Positions 54,433-62,392 of a stretch of 64,000 nucleotides of DNA are shown here, one piece after another. Numbering within the stretch: the first letter of the stretch is position 1; every line of letters begins with the position of its first letter. The position numbers were made by a program, and so were the translations under genes. This DNA comes from CADCUY01 sp964242735 (lineage in GTDB: Bacteria > Actinomycetota > Actinomycetes > Actinomycetales > Quadrisphaeraceae), in NCBI GenBank assembly GCA_964242735.1, contig CAXTAK010000005.1, positions 62,001-126,000 on the forward strand. The letters run 5' to 3'. The notes under the pieces were generated by a model, which did no database searches, was not told where the DNA came from, and saw only the letters and a list, made by a program, of their open reading frames with translations.

Positions 54433-55188
54433 TCAGCTGACGGCGGTGACGACGCGGGAGACCAGGCCGGCCAGGACGCCGCCGATGATCGGCCCCACCA
54501 CGGGCACCCAGGAGTAGCCCCAGTCGTTCCCGCCCTTGCCGCGGATGGGCAGCACGGCGTGGGCGATGCGCGGCCCGAGGTCGCGGGCGGGGTTGATGGC
54601 GTACCCGGTGGGTCCGCCGAGGCTCATGCCGATCGCGAGGACCAGGAAGGCGACGGCGACGGGCCCGATCTGCGTGGGCGTGTTGCCCAGCTGCAGGATC
54701 GTGTAGACGAGGACGAAGGTGCCGATGGCCTCGGTGGTGGTGTTCCACAGCGGGTTGCGGATCTGCGGGCCCGTGGAGAAGACCGCCAGCTTCTCCGCGG
54801 CGGTCTCGTGCACGTCGAAGTGCTGGCGGTAGGCCAACCAGACCAGGACCGCACCGAGGAAGGCGCCGATGAACTCCCCGAGCAGGTACACCAGGGTCGA
54901 CCCGAGGTTGACGTCGACGAAGCCGGTCTCCGACTCGGTGTAGAACTCGCTGCCCGAGAACAGCAGGCCGAAGGTCACGGCGGGGTTCAGGTGCGCGCCG
55001 CTGCGGTAGGCGATGTAGACGCCGACGAACACCGCCATCGCCCACCCGAAGCTGATGAGGAGCCAGTCGGCCCCACGGCCCTTGGTGTCGCGGAGCAGCA
55101 CGTTGGCCACCACCCCGCAGCCGAGCAGGGTCAGCGCCGCTGTGCCCAGGATCTCGCTGAGCAGCACGACTCCGAGGGAAGTCTCCAT
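54433..55188 (-). CDS. glpF: Glycerol uptake facilitator (aquaglyceroporin)
   Basis: A 251-residue MIP channel with six transmembrane helices and both Asn-Pro-Ala boxes: GAHLNPAVTFG and GYAINPARDLGPR, the latter with Asp as in glycerol-selective channels. An extended external loop with FYTESETGFVDVN lies between helices 2 and 3. ATG 55188 has GAGGAGGGCGC before it. It carries glycerol into the cell for glpK. Confidence 0.95.
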   Translation of the reverse strand: METSLGVVLLSEILGTAALTLLGCGVVANVLLRDTKGRGADWLLISFGWAMAVFVGVYIAYRSGAHLNPAVTFGLLFSGSEFYTESETGFVDVNLGSTLVYLLGEFIGAFLGAVLVWLAYRQHFDVHETAAEKLAVFSTGPQIRNPLWNTTTEAIGTFVLVYTILQLGNTPTQIGPVAVAFLVLAIGMSLGGPTGYAINPARDLGPRIAHAVLPIRGKGGNDWGYSWVPVVGPIIGGVLAGLVSRVVTAVS

Positions 55189-55300
55189 GCGCCCTCCTCG
55201 TTGGGGAAGGCAGCTGCCCCCGCACCATCGCAGGGGCGACGCGCCGCCGTCCGCGCACAGTCCTAGTGTGTGGAGGGTCGGCACCGCAACCCGCCAGGGC

Positions 55301-55355
55301 GCGGCGCAGCCGCACCGAGCCGCTGGCCGCGGCGCAGCCGCACCGAGCCCCTGGC
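55301..55355. repeat. 27-bp direct repeat pair in the glpF/glpD intergenic region
   Basis: Two 27-bp copies, 55301-55327 and 55329-55355, differ at one base (G versus C) and are spaced 28 bp start to start, so they lie on the same helical face. They share GCGGCGCAGCCGCACCGAGC. Their position between divergent glpF and glpD and the perfect spacing suggest a tandem operator, for example for a GlpR-like repressor. A -10-like TAGTGT is at 55264-55269 on the plus strand. Confidence 0.6.
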
Positions 55356-55377
55356 ACTGACGGCAGGAGAGCACCGC

Positions 55378-57087
55378 GTGAGCCACGACGACCGCCTGGG
55401 TCCCGAGCACCGCGCCCGCGCCTGGACGGAACTGTCGTCCGGCACCTTCGACGTCCTCGTCATCGGCGGCGGGGTGACCGGCGCGGGGGTGGCCCTGGAC
55501 GCCGCGACCCGGGGCCTGCGCACCGCCGTCGTCGAGCAGCGGGACTGGGCCTCCGGCACGTCCTCGCGCAGCTCCAAGCTCTTCCACGGCGGCCTGCGCT
55601 ACCTGGAGCAGCTGAACTTCGCCCTCGTGCACGAGGCGCTGCGCGAGCGCGGCCTGATGATCAACCGCCTCGCCCCGCACCTGGTCAAGCCCGTGTCCTT
55701 CCTGTACCCGCTGAACCACCGCTTCTGGGAGCGCCCCTACGTGGGCTCGGGGATGCTGCTCTACGACGTCATGGCGGGCCTGACGGCCCGTGCGGTGCCC
55801 TTCCACCGGCACTTCACCCGGCGCGGGGCGCTGCGCATCGCCCCCGGGCTGAAGGTCGACGCCTTCAAGGGCGCGATCCGCTACTTCGACGCGCAGGCCG
55901 ACGACGCCCGCCACACCATGACCGTCGCGCGCACCGCCGCCCGCTACGGGGCGGTGACCCGCTCCTCCACCGAGGTCGTGGACCTGCTGCACGAGGGTGA
56001 CCGGGTCGTCGGTGCCGTGCTGCGCGACGTCGAGACCGGCGCCACCGCCGACGTGCGCAGCCGCGTGGTCATCAACTGCACCGGGGTGTGGACCGACGAC
56101 ATCCAGCGCCTGGCCGGCGGGAAGGGCCGGTTCAAGGTGCGGGCCAGCAAGGGCGTCCACATCGTCGTCCCCCGAGACCGCTTCGCGTCGGAGTCGGGGT
56201 TGATCCTGCGCACCGCGACATCGGTGCTGTTCTTCATCCCCTGGGGCACCCGGTGGATCATCGGGACCACCGACACGGACTGGCACCTCGACCTGGCCCA
56301 TCCGGCGGCGACGCGCAAGGACGTCGACTACATCCTCACCCAGGCCAACCGGGTGCTGTCCACACCGCTGACCCACGAGGACGTGCGCGGGGTGTACGCG
56401 GGGCTGCGCCCGCTGCTGGCCGAGGAGAGCGAGAACACCAGCTCCCTCTCCCGCGAGCACGCCGTCGCCCGCCCCCAGCCGGGGCTGGTCTCCATCGCCG
56501 GCGGGAAGTACACGACGTACCGGGTGATGGCGAAGGACGCCGTCGACGCAGCGGCGGCGGACCTCGGGCCGGTGCGCGCGTCGGTCACCCAGCACGTGCC
56601 GCTGGTGGGCGCCGACGGCTACCGCGCGCTGGTCAACCAGGTCGACCACCTCGCCGAGCACTACGGGGTGCCGACCTGGCGGGTGCAGCACCTGCTCGAC
56701 CGGTACGGGTCCCTGGCCACCGAGCTGCTCGAGCAGGGCCTGCTCGACCGCTCGCTGCTGGAACCGCTGGAGGGGGCGGAGGACTACCTGCGGGTGGAGC
56801 TGCTGTACGCCGTCACCCACGAGGGCGCGCTGCACCTCGACGACCTGCTGACGCGCCGCACCCGCATGTCGATCGAGTACTCCCACCGCGGGGTCGACTC
56901 CGCGCGGGCGGTCGCCGAGCTCGTCGCGCCGGTGCTCGGGTGGGACGCCGACCGCGTCGAGGCCGAGGTCGCCAGCTACGCCGAGCGGGTGCTGGCCGAG
57001 CGGGCGAGCCAGGAGCTCCCCGACGACGAGGCCGCGGACGCCGCGCGCCGCGCCGCCCCCGACTCCCGGCCGCTGCTGCACGCCTGA
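55378..57087 (+). CDS. glpD: Glycerol-3-phosphate dehydrogenase (aerobic, FAD-dependent)
   Basis: A 569-residue flavoprotein oxidising glycerol-3-phosphate to DHAP and feeding electrons to quinone. FDVLVIGGGVTGAGVALDAA is the FAD dinucleotide fold, followed by DWASGTSSRSSKLFHGGLRY, VVINCTGVWTDD, ASKGVHIVVPRD, FFIPWGTRWIIGTTDTDW and YAGLRPLL. The C-terminal domain carries YAVTHEGALHLDDLLTRRTR. GTG 55378 has AGGAGAG 8 bases upstream. It completes the glycerol pathway with the divergent glpFK. Confidence 0.96.
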   Translation: MSHDDRLGPEHRARAWTELSSGTFDVLVIGGGVTGAGVALDAATRGLRTAVVEQRDWASGTSSRSSKLFHGGLRYLEQLNFALVHEALRERGLMINRLAPHLVKPVSFLYPLNHRFWERPYVGSGMLLYDVMAGLTARAVPFHRHFTRRGALRIAPGLKVDAFKGAIRYFDAQADDARHTMTVARTAARYGAVTRSSTEVVDLLHEGDRVVGAVLRDVETGATADVRSRVVINCTGVWTDDIQRLAGGKGRFKVRASKGVHIVVPRDRFASESGLILRTATSVLFFIPWGTRWIIGTTDTDWHLDLAHPAATRKDVDYILTQANRVLSTPLTHEDVRGVYAGLRPLLAEESENTSSLSREHAVARPQPGLVSIAGGKYTTYRVMAKDAVDAAAADLGPVRASVTQHVPLVGADGYRALVNQVDHLAEHYGVPTWRVQHLLDRYGSLATELLEQGLLDRSLLEPLEGAEDYLRVELLYAVTHEGALHLDDLLTRRTRMSIEYSHRGVDSARAVAELVAPVLGWDADRVEAEVASYAERVLAERASQELPDDEAADAARRAAPDSRPLLHA

Positions 57088-57096
57088 GGCGGTGCG

Positions 57097-58221
57097 TCAG
57101 GTCGGCTGGTACGGCGCGACGACGACGTCGACGCGCTGGAACTCCTTCAGGTCGGAGTACCCGGTGGTCGCCATGGCCCGGCGCAGCGCCCCCAGGAGGT
57201 TCGTCGTCCCGTCGGCGGTGCGGCTGGGGCCCAGGAGGATCTCCTCCAGCGAGCCCACGGTGCCCACCCGCACCCGGGCACCCCGCGGGAGCTGCGGGTG
57301 GTGGGCCTCGGGACCCCAGTGCCACCCGCGGCCGGGGGCCTCGGTGGCGCGGGCGAGCGCCGCGCCGAGCATCACGGCGTCGGCGCCGCACGCCACGGCC
57401 TTGATGACGTCGCCCGAGAACCCCATGCCCCCGTCGGCGATCACGTGCACGTACCGCCCCCCGGACTCCTCGAGGTAGTCGCGCCGGGCCGCCGCCACGT
57501 CGGCGACGGCCGAGGCCATCGGCGCGTGGATGCCCAGGATCTGGCGCGTGGAGTGCGCCGCGCCCCCGCCGAAGCCGACCAGCACCCCCGCCGCGCCGGT
57601 GCGCATCAGGTGCAGCGCCGCGGTGTGCGACGCGGCCCCCCCGACCACGACCGGCACGTCGAGCTCGTGGATGAACTGCTTGAGGTTCAGGGGCTGCGAC
57701 CCCGGGCGGCCCACGTGCTCGGCGGAGACGGTGGTGCCGCGGATGACGAACAGGTCGACCCCGGCGTCGACGACGGTGCGCCACAGCTGCTGGGTGTTCT
57801 GGGGGCTGAGCGCCCCCGCGACCGTCACCCCCGATGCGCGCACCTCCGCGAGGCGAGCGGCCACCAGCTCGGGCACCACGGGGGCGGCGTAAATCTCCTG
57901 CATGCGCTGCGTCGCGACCACCGCGTCCAGCGCCGCGATCTCGCGCAGGTGCGGCTCGGGGTCCTCGTAGCGCGTCCACAGCCCCTCGAGGTCGAGGACC
58001 CCGACGCCGCCGAGGCGCCCGAGCGCGATGGCCGTCGCCGGGGAGACCACGGAGTCCATCGGCGCGGCCAGCACCGGCAGGTCGAACTGGTAGGCGTCGA
58101 TCTGCCAGGCGACGGTGACGACCTCGGGGTCGCGGGTGCGGCGGCTGGGGACGACGGCCACGTCGTCGAAGGAGTAGGCCCGGCGCCCCCGCTTGCCGCG
58201 CCCGACATCGATCTCGCTCAC
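57097..58221 (-). CDS. guaB3: GuaB3 family IMP dehydrogenase-related protein
   Basis: A 374-residue actinobacterial GuaB3. It keeps the IMPDH/GMPR barrel features YSFDDVAVVPSRRTRDP, PVLAAPMDSVVS and VIADGGMGFSGDVIKAVACG, but has no CBS pair and lacks the catalytic GSxCxTR loop, replaced by VIRGTTVSAEHVG. It is therefore not expected to be a standard IMPDH; the true reaction is debated. It lies 20 bases after guaB in the same direction. A -10-like TAGCCT is at about 58241-58246 with a short leader. Confidence 0.9.
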   Translation of the reverse strand: MSEIDVGRGKRGRRAYSFDDVAVVPSRRTRDPEVVTVAWQIDAYQFDLPVLAAPMDSVVSPATAIALGRLGGVGVLDLEGLWTRYEDPEPHLREIAALDAVVATQRMQEIYAAPVVPELVAARLAEVRASGVTVAGALSPQNTQQLWRTVVDAGVDLFVIRGTTVSAEHVGRPGSQPLNLKQFIHELDVPVVVGGAASHTAALHLMRTGAAGVLVGFGGGAAHSTRQILGIHAPMASAVADVAAARRDYLEESGGRYVHVIADGGMGFSGDVIKAVACGADAVMLGAALARATEAPGRGWHWGPEAHHPQLPRGARVRVGTVGSLEEILLGPSRTADGTTNLLGALRRAMATTGYSDLKEFQRVDVVVAPYQPT

Positions 58222-58241
58222 GACCTCATCACCCGGGGAGG

Positions 58242-59732
58242 CTACCCACCCGCGTAGTTCGGGGACTCCCTGACCATCTGGACGTCGTGGGGATGGCTCT
58301 CGCGCAGCCCCGCCGGGGTGATGCGCACGAAGGTGCCGCGCTCCTTCAGCTGCGGCACGGTGGCGGCGCCGACGTAGAACATCGACTGCCGCAGCCCGCC
58401 GACGAGCTGGTGCGCCACCGCCGACAGCGGCCCCCGGTAGGGCACCTGCCCCTCCACGCCCTCGGGCACGTACTGCTCGGTGGACGTCGCGGCCTGGAAG
58501 TACCGGTCGGTGGAGAACCCCTTCTCCCCCGCGCGGGTGGACTGCGCCCCCACCGATCCCATGCCCCGGTAGGACTTGAACTGCTTGCCGCCCCGCAGCA
58601 CCAGCTCCCCCGGGCTCTCCTCGCAGCCGGCGAGCAGGGATCCCAGCATCACGGTGTCGGCGCCGGCGACCAGCGCCTTGGCGATGTCACCGGAGTGCTG
58701 CAGCCCACCGTCGCCGATCACCGGCACACCGGCCGGGGCGCACGCGAGCGACGCCTCGTGGATGGCGGTCACCTGCGGCACCCCGACGCCCGCGACGACG
58801 CGGGTGGTGCAGATCGACCCGGGACCGACCCCGACCTTGACCCCGTCGACCCCGGCGTCGACCAGCGCCTGCGCGGCGGCGCGCGTGGCGACGTTGCCGC
58901 CGATCAGGTCGACGTGGGCGGCGGCCGGCTCGGCCTTGAAGCGGGCGACCATCTCCAGCACGCTCTGGCTGTGCCCGTGGGCCATGTCGACGACGAGGAC
59001 GTCGACGCCGGCCTCGACCAGCCCCATCGCCCGCTCCCAGGCGCCGGCGAAGACCCCGACGGCCGCGCCGACGCGCAGCCGGCCCTGGTCGTCCTTGGTG
59101 GCGAGGGGGTACTTCTCGGTCTTCGCGAAGTCCTTGACGGTGATCAGGCCGCGCAGCCGGTCGGCGTCGTCGACCAGCGGCAGCTTCTCGATCTTGTGCT
59201 TGCCGAGCAGGGCGATGGCCTGCTCCGGGGGGGTCCCGACGGGGGCGGTGACCAGCGGCATGGGGGTCATCACGCCGCGGACGAGGCGGGTCTGGTCGCT
59301 CTCGAAGCGGAGGTCGCGGTTGGTGACGATGCCGATCAGCGTGCCGTCGGCCTCGACGACGGGCAGGCCCGAGATGCGGTACCGCGCGCACAGGGCGTCG
59401 ACCTCGGCGAGCGTGGCCTCGGGCCCGCACGTGACGGGGTTGCTGACCATGCCGGCCTCGGAGCGCTTGACGGTGTCGACCTGCTGGGCCTGCTCGGCCG
59501 GGGAGAGGTTGCGGTGCAGGACCCCGATGCCGCCCTGGCGGGCCATGGCGATCGCCATCCGCGCCTCGGTGACGGTGTCCATCGCGCTGGAGAGCAGCGG
59601 GACGGCGACCTCGACGCGCCGGCTGACCCGTGAGCGGGGGTCCGCGGCGCTGGGCGCGACGTCGGACTCCCCCGGCAGGAGGAGCACGTCGTCGAAGGTC
59701 AGGCCCCACGCCCCGAACCGGCTCTCGTCCAT
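58242..59732 (-). CDS. guaB: IMP dehydrogenase
   Basis: A 496-residue enzyme making XMP, the rate-limiting step to GMP. LTFDDVLLLPGESDV, SAMDTVTEARMAIAMARQGG, a CBS pair at about 92-205 (GVMTPMPLVTAPVG), and the catalytic loop GVGPGSICTTRVVAGVG with Cys308. GDGGLQHSGDIAKALVAGAD and YRGMGSVGAQ follow. ATG 59732 has a -10-like TAACCT 6 bases upstream. guaB, guaB3 and bldM are arranged as in Streptomyces and mycobacteria. Confidence 0.97.
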   Translation of the reverse strand: MDESRFGAWGLTFDDVLLLPGESDVAPSAADPRSRVSRRVEVAVPLLSSAMDTVTEARMAIAMARQGGIGVLHRNLSPAEQAQQVDTVKRSEAGMVSNPVTCGPEATLAEVDALCARYRISGLPVVEADGTLIGIVTNRDLRFESDQTRLVRGVMTPMPLVTAPVGTPPEQAIALLGKHKIEKLPLVDDADRLRGLITVKDFAKTEKYPLATKDDQGRLRVGAAVGVFAGAWERAMGLVEAGVDVLVVDMAHGHSQSVLEMVARFKAEPAAAHVDLIGGNVATRAAAQALVDAGVDGVKVGVGPGSICTTRVVAGVGVPQVTAIHEASLACAPAGVPVIGDGGLQHSGDIAKALVAGADTVMLGSLLAGCEESPGELVLRGGKQFKSYRGMGSVGAQSTRAGEKGFSTDRYFQAATSTEQYVPEGVEGQVPYRGPLSAVAHQLVGGLRQSMFYVGAATVPQLKERGTFVRITPAGLRESHPHDVQMVRESPNYAGG

Positions 59733-59738
59733 CCGCCC

Positions 59739-59744
59739 AGGTTA
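59739..59744 (-). promoter_or_regulatory. Putative leaderless -10 element for guaB
   Basis: TAACCT on the minus strand ends 6 bases before ATG 59732. Confidence 0.5.
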
Positions 59745-59826
59745 CCGGCGCCCTGCGACACTGCCGCGGGACCGCCCGCCCCGGCGCCCACCCACGGCGC
59801 TCCGGTGGCCGGTGGCCGGTGGTCCC

Positions 59827-60429
59827 TCAGGTCACCAGGCCCAGGCGGAAGCCCTTGGCGACGGCGTGCGCGCGATCGGCGGCGCCGAGCTTGCGGAACA
59901 GCCGGCGAGCGTGGGTCTTCACGGTGTCCTCGGAGAGGAACAGCTCGCGACCGATCTCGGCGTTCGAGCGCCCGCGGCCCATGCCGGTGAGCACCTGCAG
60001 CTCCCGCTCGGTCAGGGTCGGCGTCTCCTGCTCGGGGCGCCGGCGCACCGGGCGGTGGCGCGAGGCGCCGTTGACGGACCCGAGGACGGCGGCGGTGAGC
60101 TCCTGGCGGGTGGCGTCCTTGACGACGTACCCCCGGGCCCCGCCGGCGATGGCCCGGGCGACGCCGTCGACGTCCTCGGCGACGGTCAGCATGAGCACCG
60201 CGGCGCCGGGGTGGCGCGCCAGCAGGCGCCGCGCGGTCTCCACACCGCCGAGGCCGGGCATGCGCACGTCCATGAGCACCAGGTCGGGCCGCTCGACGCC
60301 GAAGCGGGCGAGCACCTCCTCACCCGAGGAGGTCACGACCGCGCGGGTGACCCCGGCGATGCCGGCGACCGTGCGCCGCAGGTTCTCGCGGACCACCGCG
60401 GAGTCGTCGCACACCATGATCGTGCTCAT
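59827..60429 (-). CDS. bldM: BldM-like orphan response regulator (LuxR/NarL family)
   Basis: A 200-residue regulator. The receiver domain (1-120) has DD at residues 8-9, Asp54 in LVLMDVRMPG and a LTVAEDVDGVARAI switch region; the HTH (about 140-200) reads LTERELQVLTGMGRGRSNAE then LFLSEDTVKTHARRLFRKLG. This is very similar to Streptomyces BldM, which controls development and can heterodimerise with WhiI. No histidine kinase lies nearby, as for BldM. ATG 60429 is used. It is beside guaB and near a WhiB gene, as in Streptomyces. Confidence 0.88.
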   Translation of the reverse strand: MSTIMVCDDSAVVRENLRRTVAGIAGVTRAVVTSSGEEVLARFGVERPDLVLMDVRMPGLGGVETARRLLARHPGAAVLMLTVAEDVDGVARAIAGGARGYVVKDATRQELTAAVLGSVNGASRHRPVRRRPEQETPTLTERELQVLTGMGRGRSNAEIGRELFLSEDTVKTHARRLFRKLGAADRAHAVAKGFRLGLVT

Positions 60430-60666
60430 CGGGCCACCTGCCGCTGGACGCGCCGCGCCGGGCGGCGCGACAGCCGTCCATCGGCACGGTGGCGGGGCGA
60501 CCTGAGCCAACGGCGCGCAGCGCCCTCGAGCCAGCCCAGCGCCCTGGGAGCATCCCCGCGCCCTCGACCACCCCAGCGCTCCCGTGTCGGCGCACGACCC
60601 AGCGGTCAGCGCGCCGCACCCCCTCGTCAGTGCGACCCGCGTCCGGTCGTCAGCAGGGCTCGCGCC
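60430..60666. other. Intergenic region upstream of bldM
   Basis: A 237-base stretch with no supported gene. It should hold the bldM promoter. GC-rich inverted repeats such as CGCGCCGGGCGGCGCG are visible, but no clear TAnnnT or named operator was found. Confidence 0.4.
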
Positions 60667-61701
60667 TCAGGCGAGCGCTCGGCGCGCCACGGCCTCGACG
60701 GCGGGGGCGAGGTCGCGGACCACCTCGGCCCCCAGGCCCTCCGGAAGTTCCACGCCGTCCCAGCCCGGACCGGCCAGGACCAGGCGCCCGCCGGGGCGCA
60801 GCCGGGGCAGCAGTCGCAGCTGCGCGCCGTCGCTGACCGGCGCGGCGGCGACCACCACGACGGCGGCGGGGCCGGTGCTGCGGACGGCAGCGGCCAGCGC
60901 CTCGGGGGGGCGCCCCGGTGCGAGGACCCGGGAGGGCACGCCGCGATCGGCGAGCGCCGCGGCCAGCACGTGCGGCACCAGCGCGTCGTGCTCGGCCGTC
61001 ACCGCCGCGAGGAGCACGACGGCGGAGGTCTGCGGCCACGGGACCGGTCGGGCGCGCAGCGCCGCCAGCACCGCGCCGGTCAGCAGCAGGGCGCTGTCGA
61101 CCCCCGGGCCGGTGGTCTCCCACCGCTGCGACAGGGCGCGCACGGCGGGGCCGACGAGCTGCTCCCAGCCCCCGAGCACCCCGTGCCCGGCGAAGGCCCC
61201 GGCCACCAGCCGTGCGGCGTCGTCGGGGTCGAGCGAGACGGCGGCGCGGTCGAGCTCCTGCCCCCAGGGCGGTGCTGCGGGGCGGCGACCGGACCGGCGC
61301 TCACCCCCGTCCGGCACGGGCTGGACCGGCGAGGGGCCGGTGCGGCTGAGCAGCGTGGCCGCCGCGACGACCTCCTCGACCGGGTCGACGCCACCGCCCG
61401 CCACCGCCATCATCACGGTCGCGCCACGGACGGCCGCGGGCTCGCGCGCGGTGCGCGCGGCGTCGCCGGGCGTCACCCCCTCGACGGTCAGGCGGCGCAT
61501 CACGACCAGGCGGGCGATGTCGGCGCTGGTGTAGCGCCGGTGCGCCCCCGCCTCGTGGACGGAGGGGCCGAGACCGTAGCGGCGGGCCCACGTGCGCAGG
61601 GTGGCGGGCGCCACACCCAGGCGGTGGGCGACGGCGGCGACGGTGAGGCCCGGCGGCTGTGGGCCGGTGCTCTCGGCGGCCACCGCGCCGCGACCGCTCA
61701 T
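60667..61701 (-). CDS. MerR-family regulator with degenerate B12-binding-like domain
   Basis: A 344-residue regulator. The N-terminal MerR HTH (18-85) reads LTVAAVAHRLGVAPATLRTW, YGLGPS and HRRYTSADIARLVVMRRL. The C-terminal half (150-344) resembles CarH/LitR-type sensors: a helical bundle (GWEQLVGPAVRALSQRWETT) and a Rossmann-like domain. However, the B12 motif DxHxxG is TAEHDAL and the helical EH ligand is VDSAL, so cobalamin binding is unlikely. It lies between bldM and a WhiB gene, a position held by the sigma factor sigD in mycobacteria. ATG 61701 is used. Confidence 0.8.
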   Translation of the reverse strand: MSGRGAVAAESTGPQPPGLTVAAVAHRLGVAPATLRTWARRYGLGPSVHEAGAHRRYTSADIARLVVMRRLTVEGVTPGDAARTAREPAAVRGATVMMAVAGGGVDPVEEVVAAATLLSRTGPSPVQPVPDGGERRSGRRPAAPPWGQELDRAAVSLDPDDAARLVAGAFAGHGVLGGWEQLVGPAVRALSQRWETTGPGVDSALLLTGAVLAALRARPVPWPQTSAVVLLAAVTAEHDALVPHVLAAALADRGVPSRVLAPGRPPEALAAAVRSTGPAAVVVVAAAPVSDGAQLRLLPRLRPGGRLVLAGPGWDGVELPEGLGAEVVRDLAPAVEAVARRALA

Positions 61702-61815
61702 GCCGTCCAGTGTGTGGCGGCCGCGGAAGCCGTGCCACCGGTGCCTCGAGCGGTGCGCCCGTCCGGGTCGGCCGGCCCGATCGGGTCCCTCGGGAACGCC
61801 CCGGGATCAGCAGTG

Positions 61816-61838
61816 CCAGGTACTTGAACAACACCTGG
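61816..61838. promoter_or_regulatory. Inverted repeat in the WhiB promoter region
   Basis: CCAGGT at 61816-61821 and ACCTGG at 61833-61838 form a palindrome around ACTTGAACAAC. The TTGAAC (61824-61829) could be a -35 with TTGTAC or TACTCC nearby as -10. The operator may belong to a developmental regulator; the neighbours bldM and the MerR-like gene are candidates. Confidence 0.4.
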
Positions 61839-61968
61839 CGCGGTTGTACCTTCTCCGTACTCCGCACCACACCTGGGGGGGTCTGCGTCATCCACCCCCA
61901 TGCTCGTACGTCCCCGATGCGCCGCCCAGACCCCCGGCGAGCCCGCTCGACCCTGGAGGAGTGCACTG

Positions 61969-62289
61969 ATGGCCGAGATCTCGCGCCTGCCCGGACCGAT
62001 CGCCGACGTGTGGGAGTGGCAGCTGCAAGGCGCCTGCCGCGACTACGACACCAACCTGTTCTTCCACCCCGAGGGCGAGCGGGGCCCCGCCCGCCGCAAC
62101 CGCGACGCCGCGGCGGTCACCATCTGCTCGGCGTGCCCGGTCGTGCGGTCCTGCCGCGAGCACGCCCTGGCGGTGCGCGAGCCCTACGGGGTGTGGGGTG
62201 CGCTGACCGAGGACGACCGCGAGCGCATCTACACCGCGCAGCGCGGCACCCGCGGCCTCGAGGTCACCCCGGTGCGCCGGGTGGTGTGA
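61969..62289 (+). CDS. whiB3: WhiB family transcriptional regulator, WhiB3/WhiD-like
   Basis: A 106-residue [4Fe-4S] protein. WEWQLQGACRDYDTNLFF, then CSACPVVRSCREHAL, supply the four conserved cysteines (C-x29-33-C-x2-C-x5-C). LPGPIADVW at the N-terminus is shared with mycobacterial WhiB3 and Streptomyces WhiD. The turn motif is GVWGA instead of the family's GVWGG. ATG 61969 has a strong Shine-Dalgarno, GGAGGAG, 7 bases upstream; ATG 61900 upstream is not needed. WhiB3 and WhiD act as redox-responsive partners of the primary sigma factor. The locus order near groEL1 matches mycobacteria. Confidence 0.93.
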   Translation: MAEISRLPGPIADVWEWQLQGACRDYDTNLFFHPEGERGPARRNRDAAAVTICSACPVVRSCREHALAVREPYGVWGALTEDDRERIYTAQRGTRGLEVTPVRRVV

Positions 62290-62310
62290 CCCCACCAGCA
62301 CGAGCAGCAC

Positions 62311-62359
62311 AGCACGACGAAGGCCCCGGACCACCTCGGTCCGGGGCCTTCGTCGTGCT
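62311..62359. terminator. Bidirectional terminator hairpin between whiB3 and groEL1
   Basis: A perfect 22-bp inverted repeat, AGCACGACGAAGGCCCCGGA plus CC and its complement, with a 5-base loop (ACCTC). It lies 22 bases after the whiB3 stop and 34 bases after the groEL1 stop on the other strand, so it can serve both. Confidence 0.85.
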
Positions 62360-62392
62360 CACGGCCCGCGCTCGGCGGGCCGGTCGCTCAGC

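Noticed and set aside
57097..58221. A second functional IMP dehydrogenase
   Set aside because: GuaB3 lacks the catalytic cysteine loop and CBS domains, so it is not called IMPDH.
60667..61701. Cobalamin-dependent photoreceptor (CarH/LitR)
   Set aside because: Both B12-ligating motifs are replaced, so only the fold similarity is reported.
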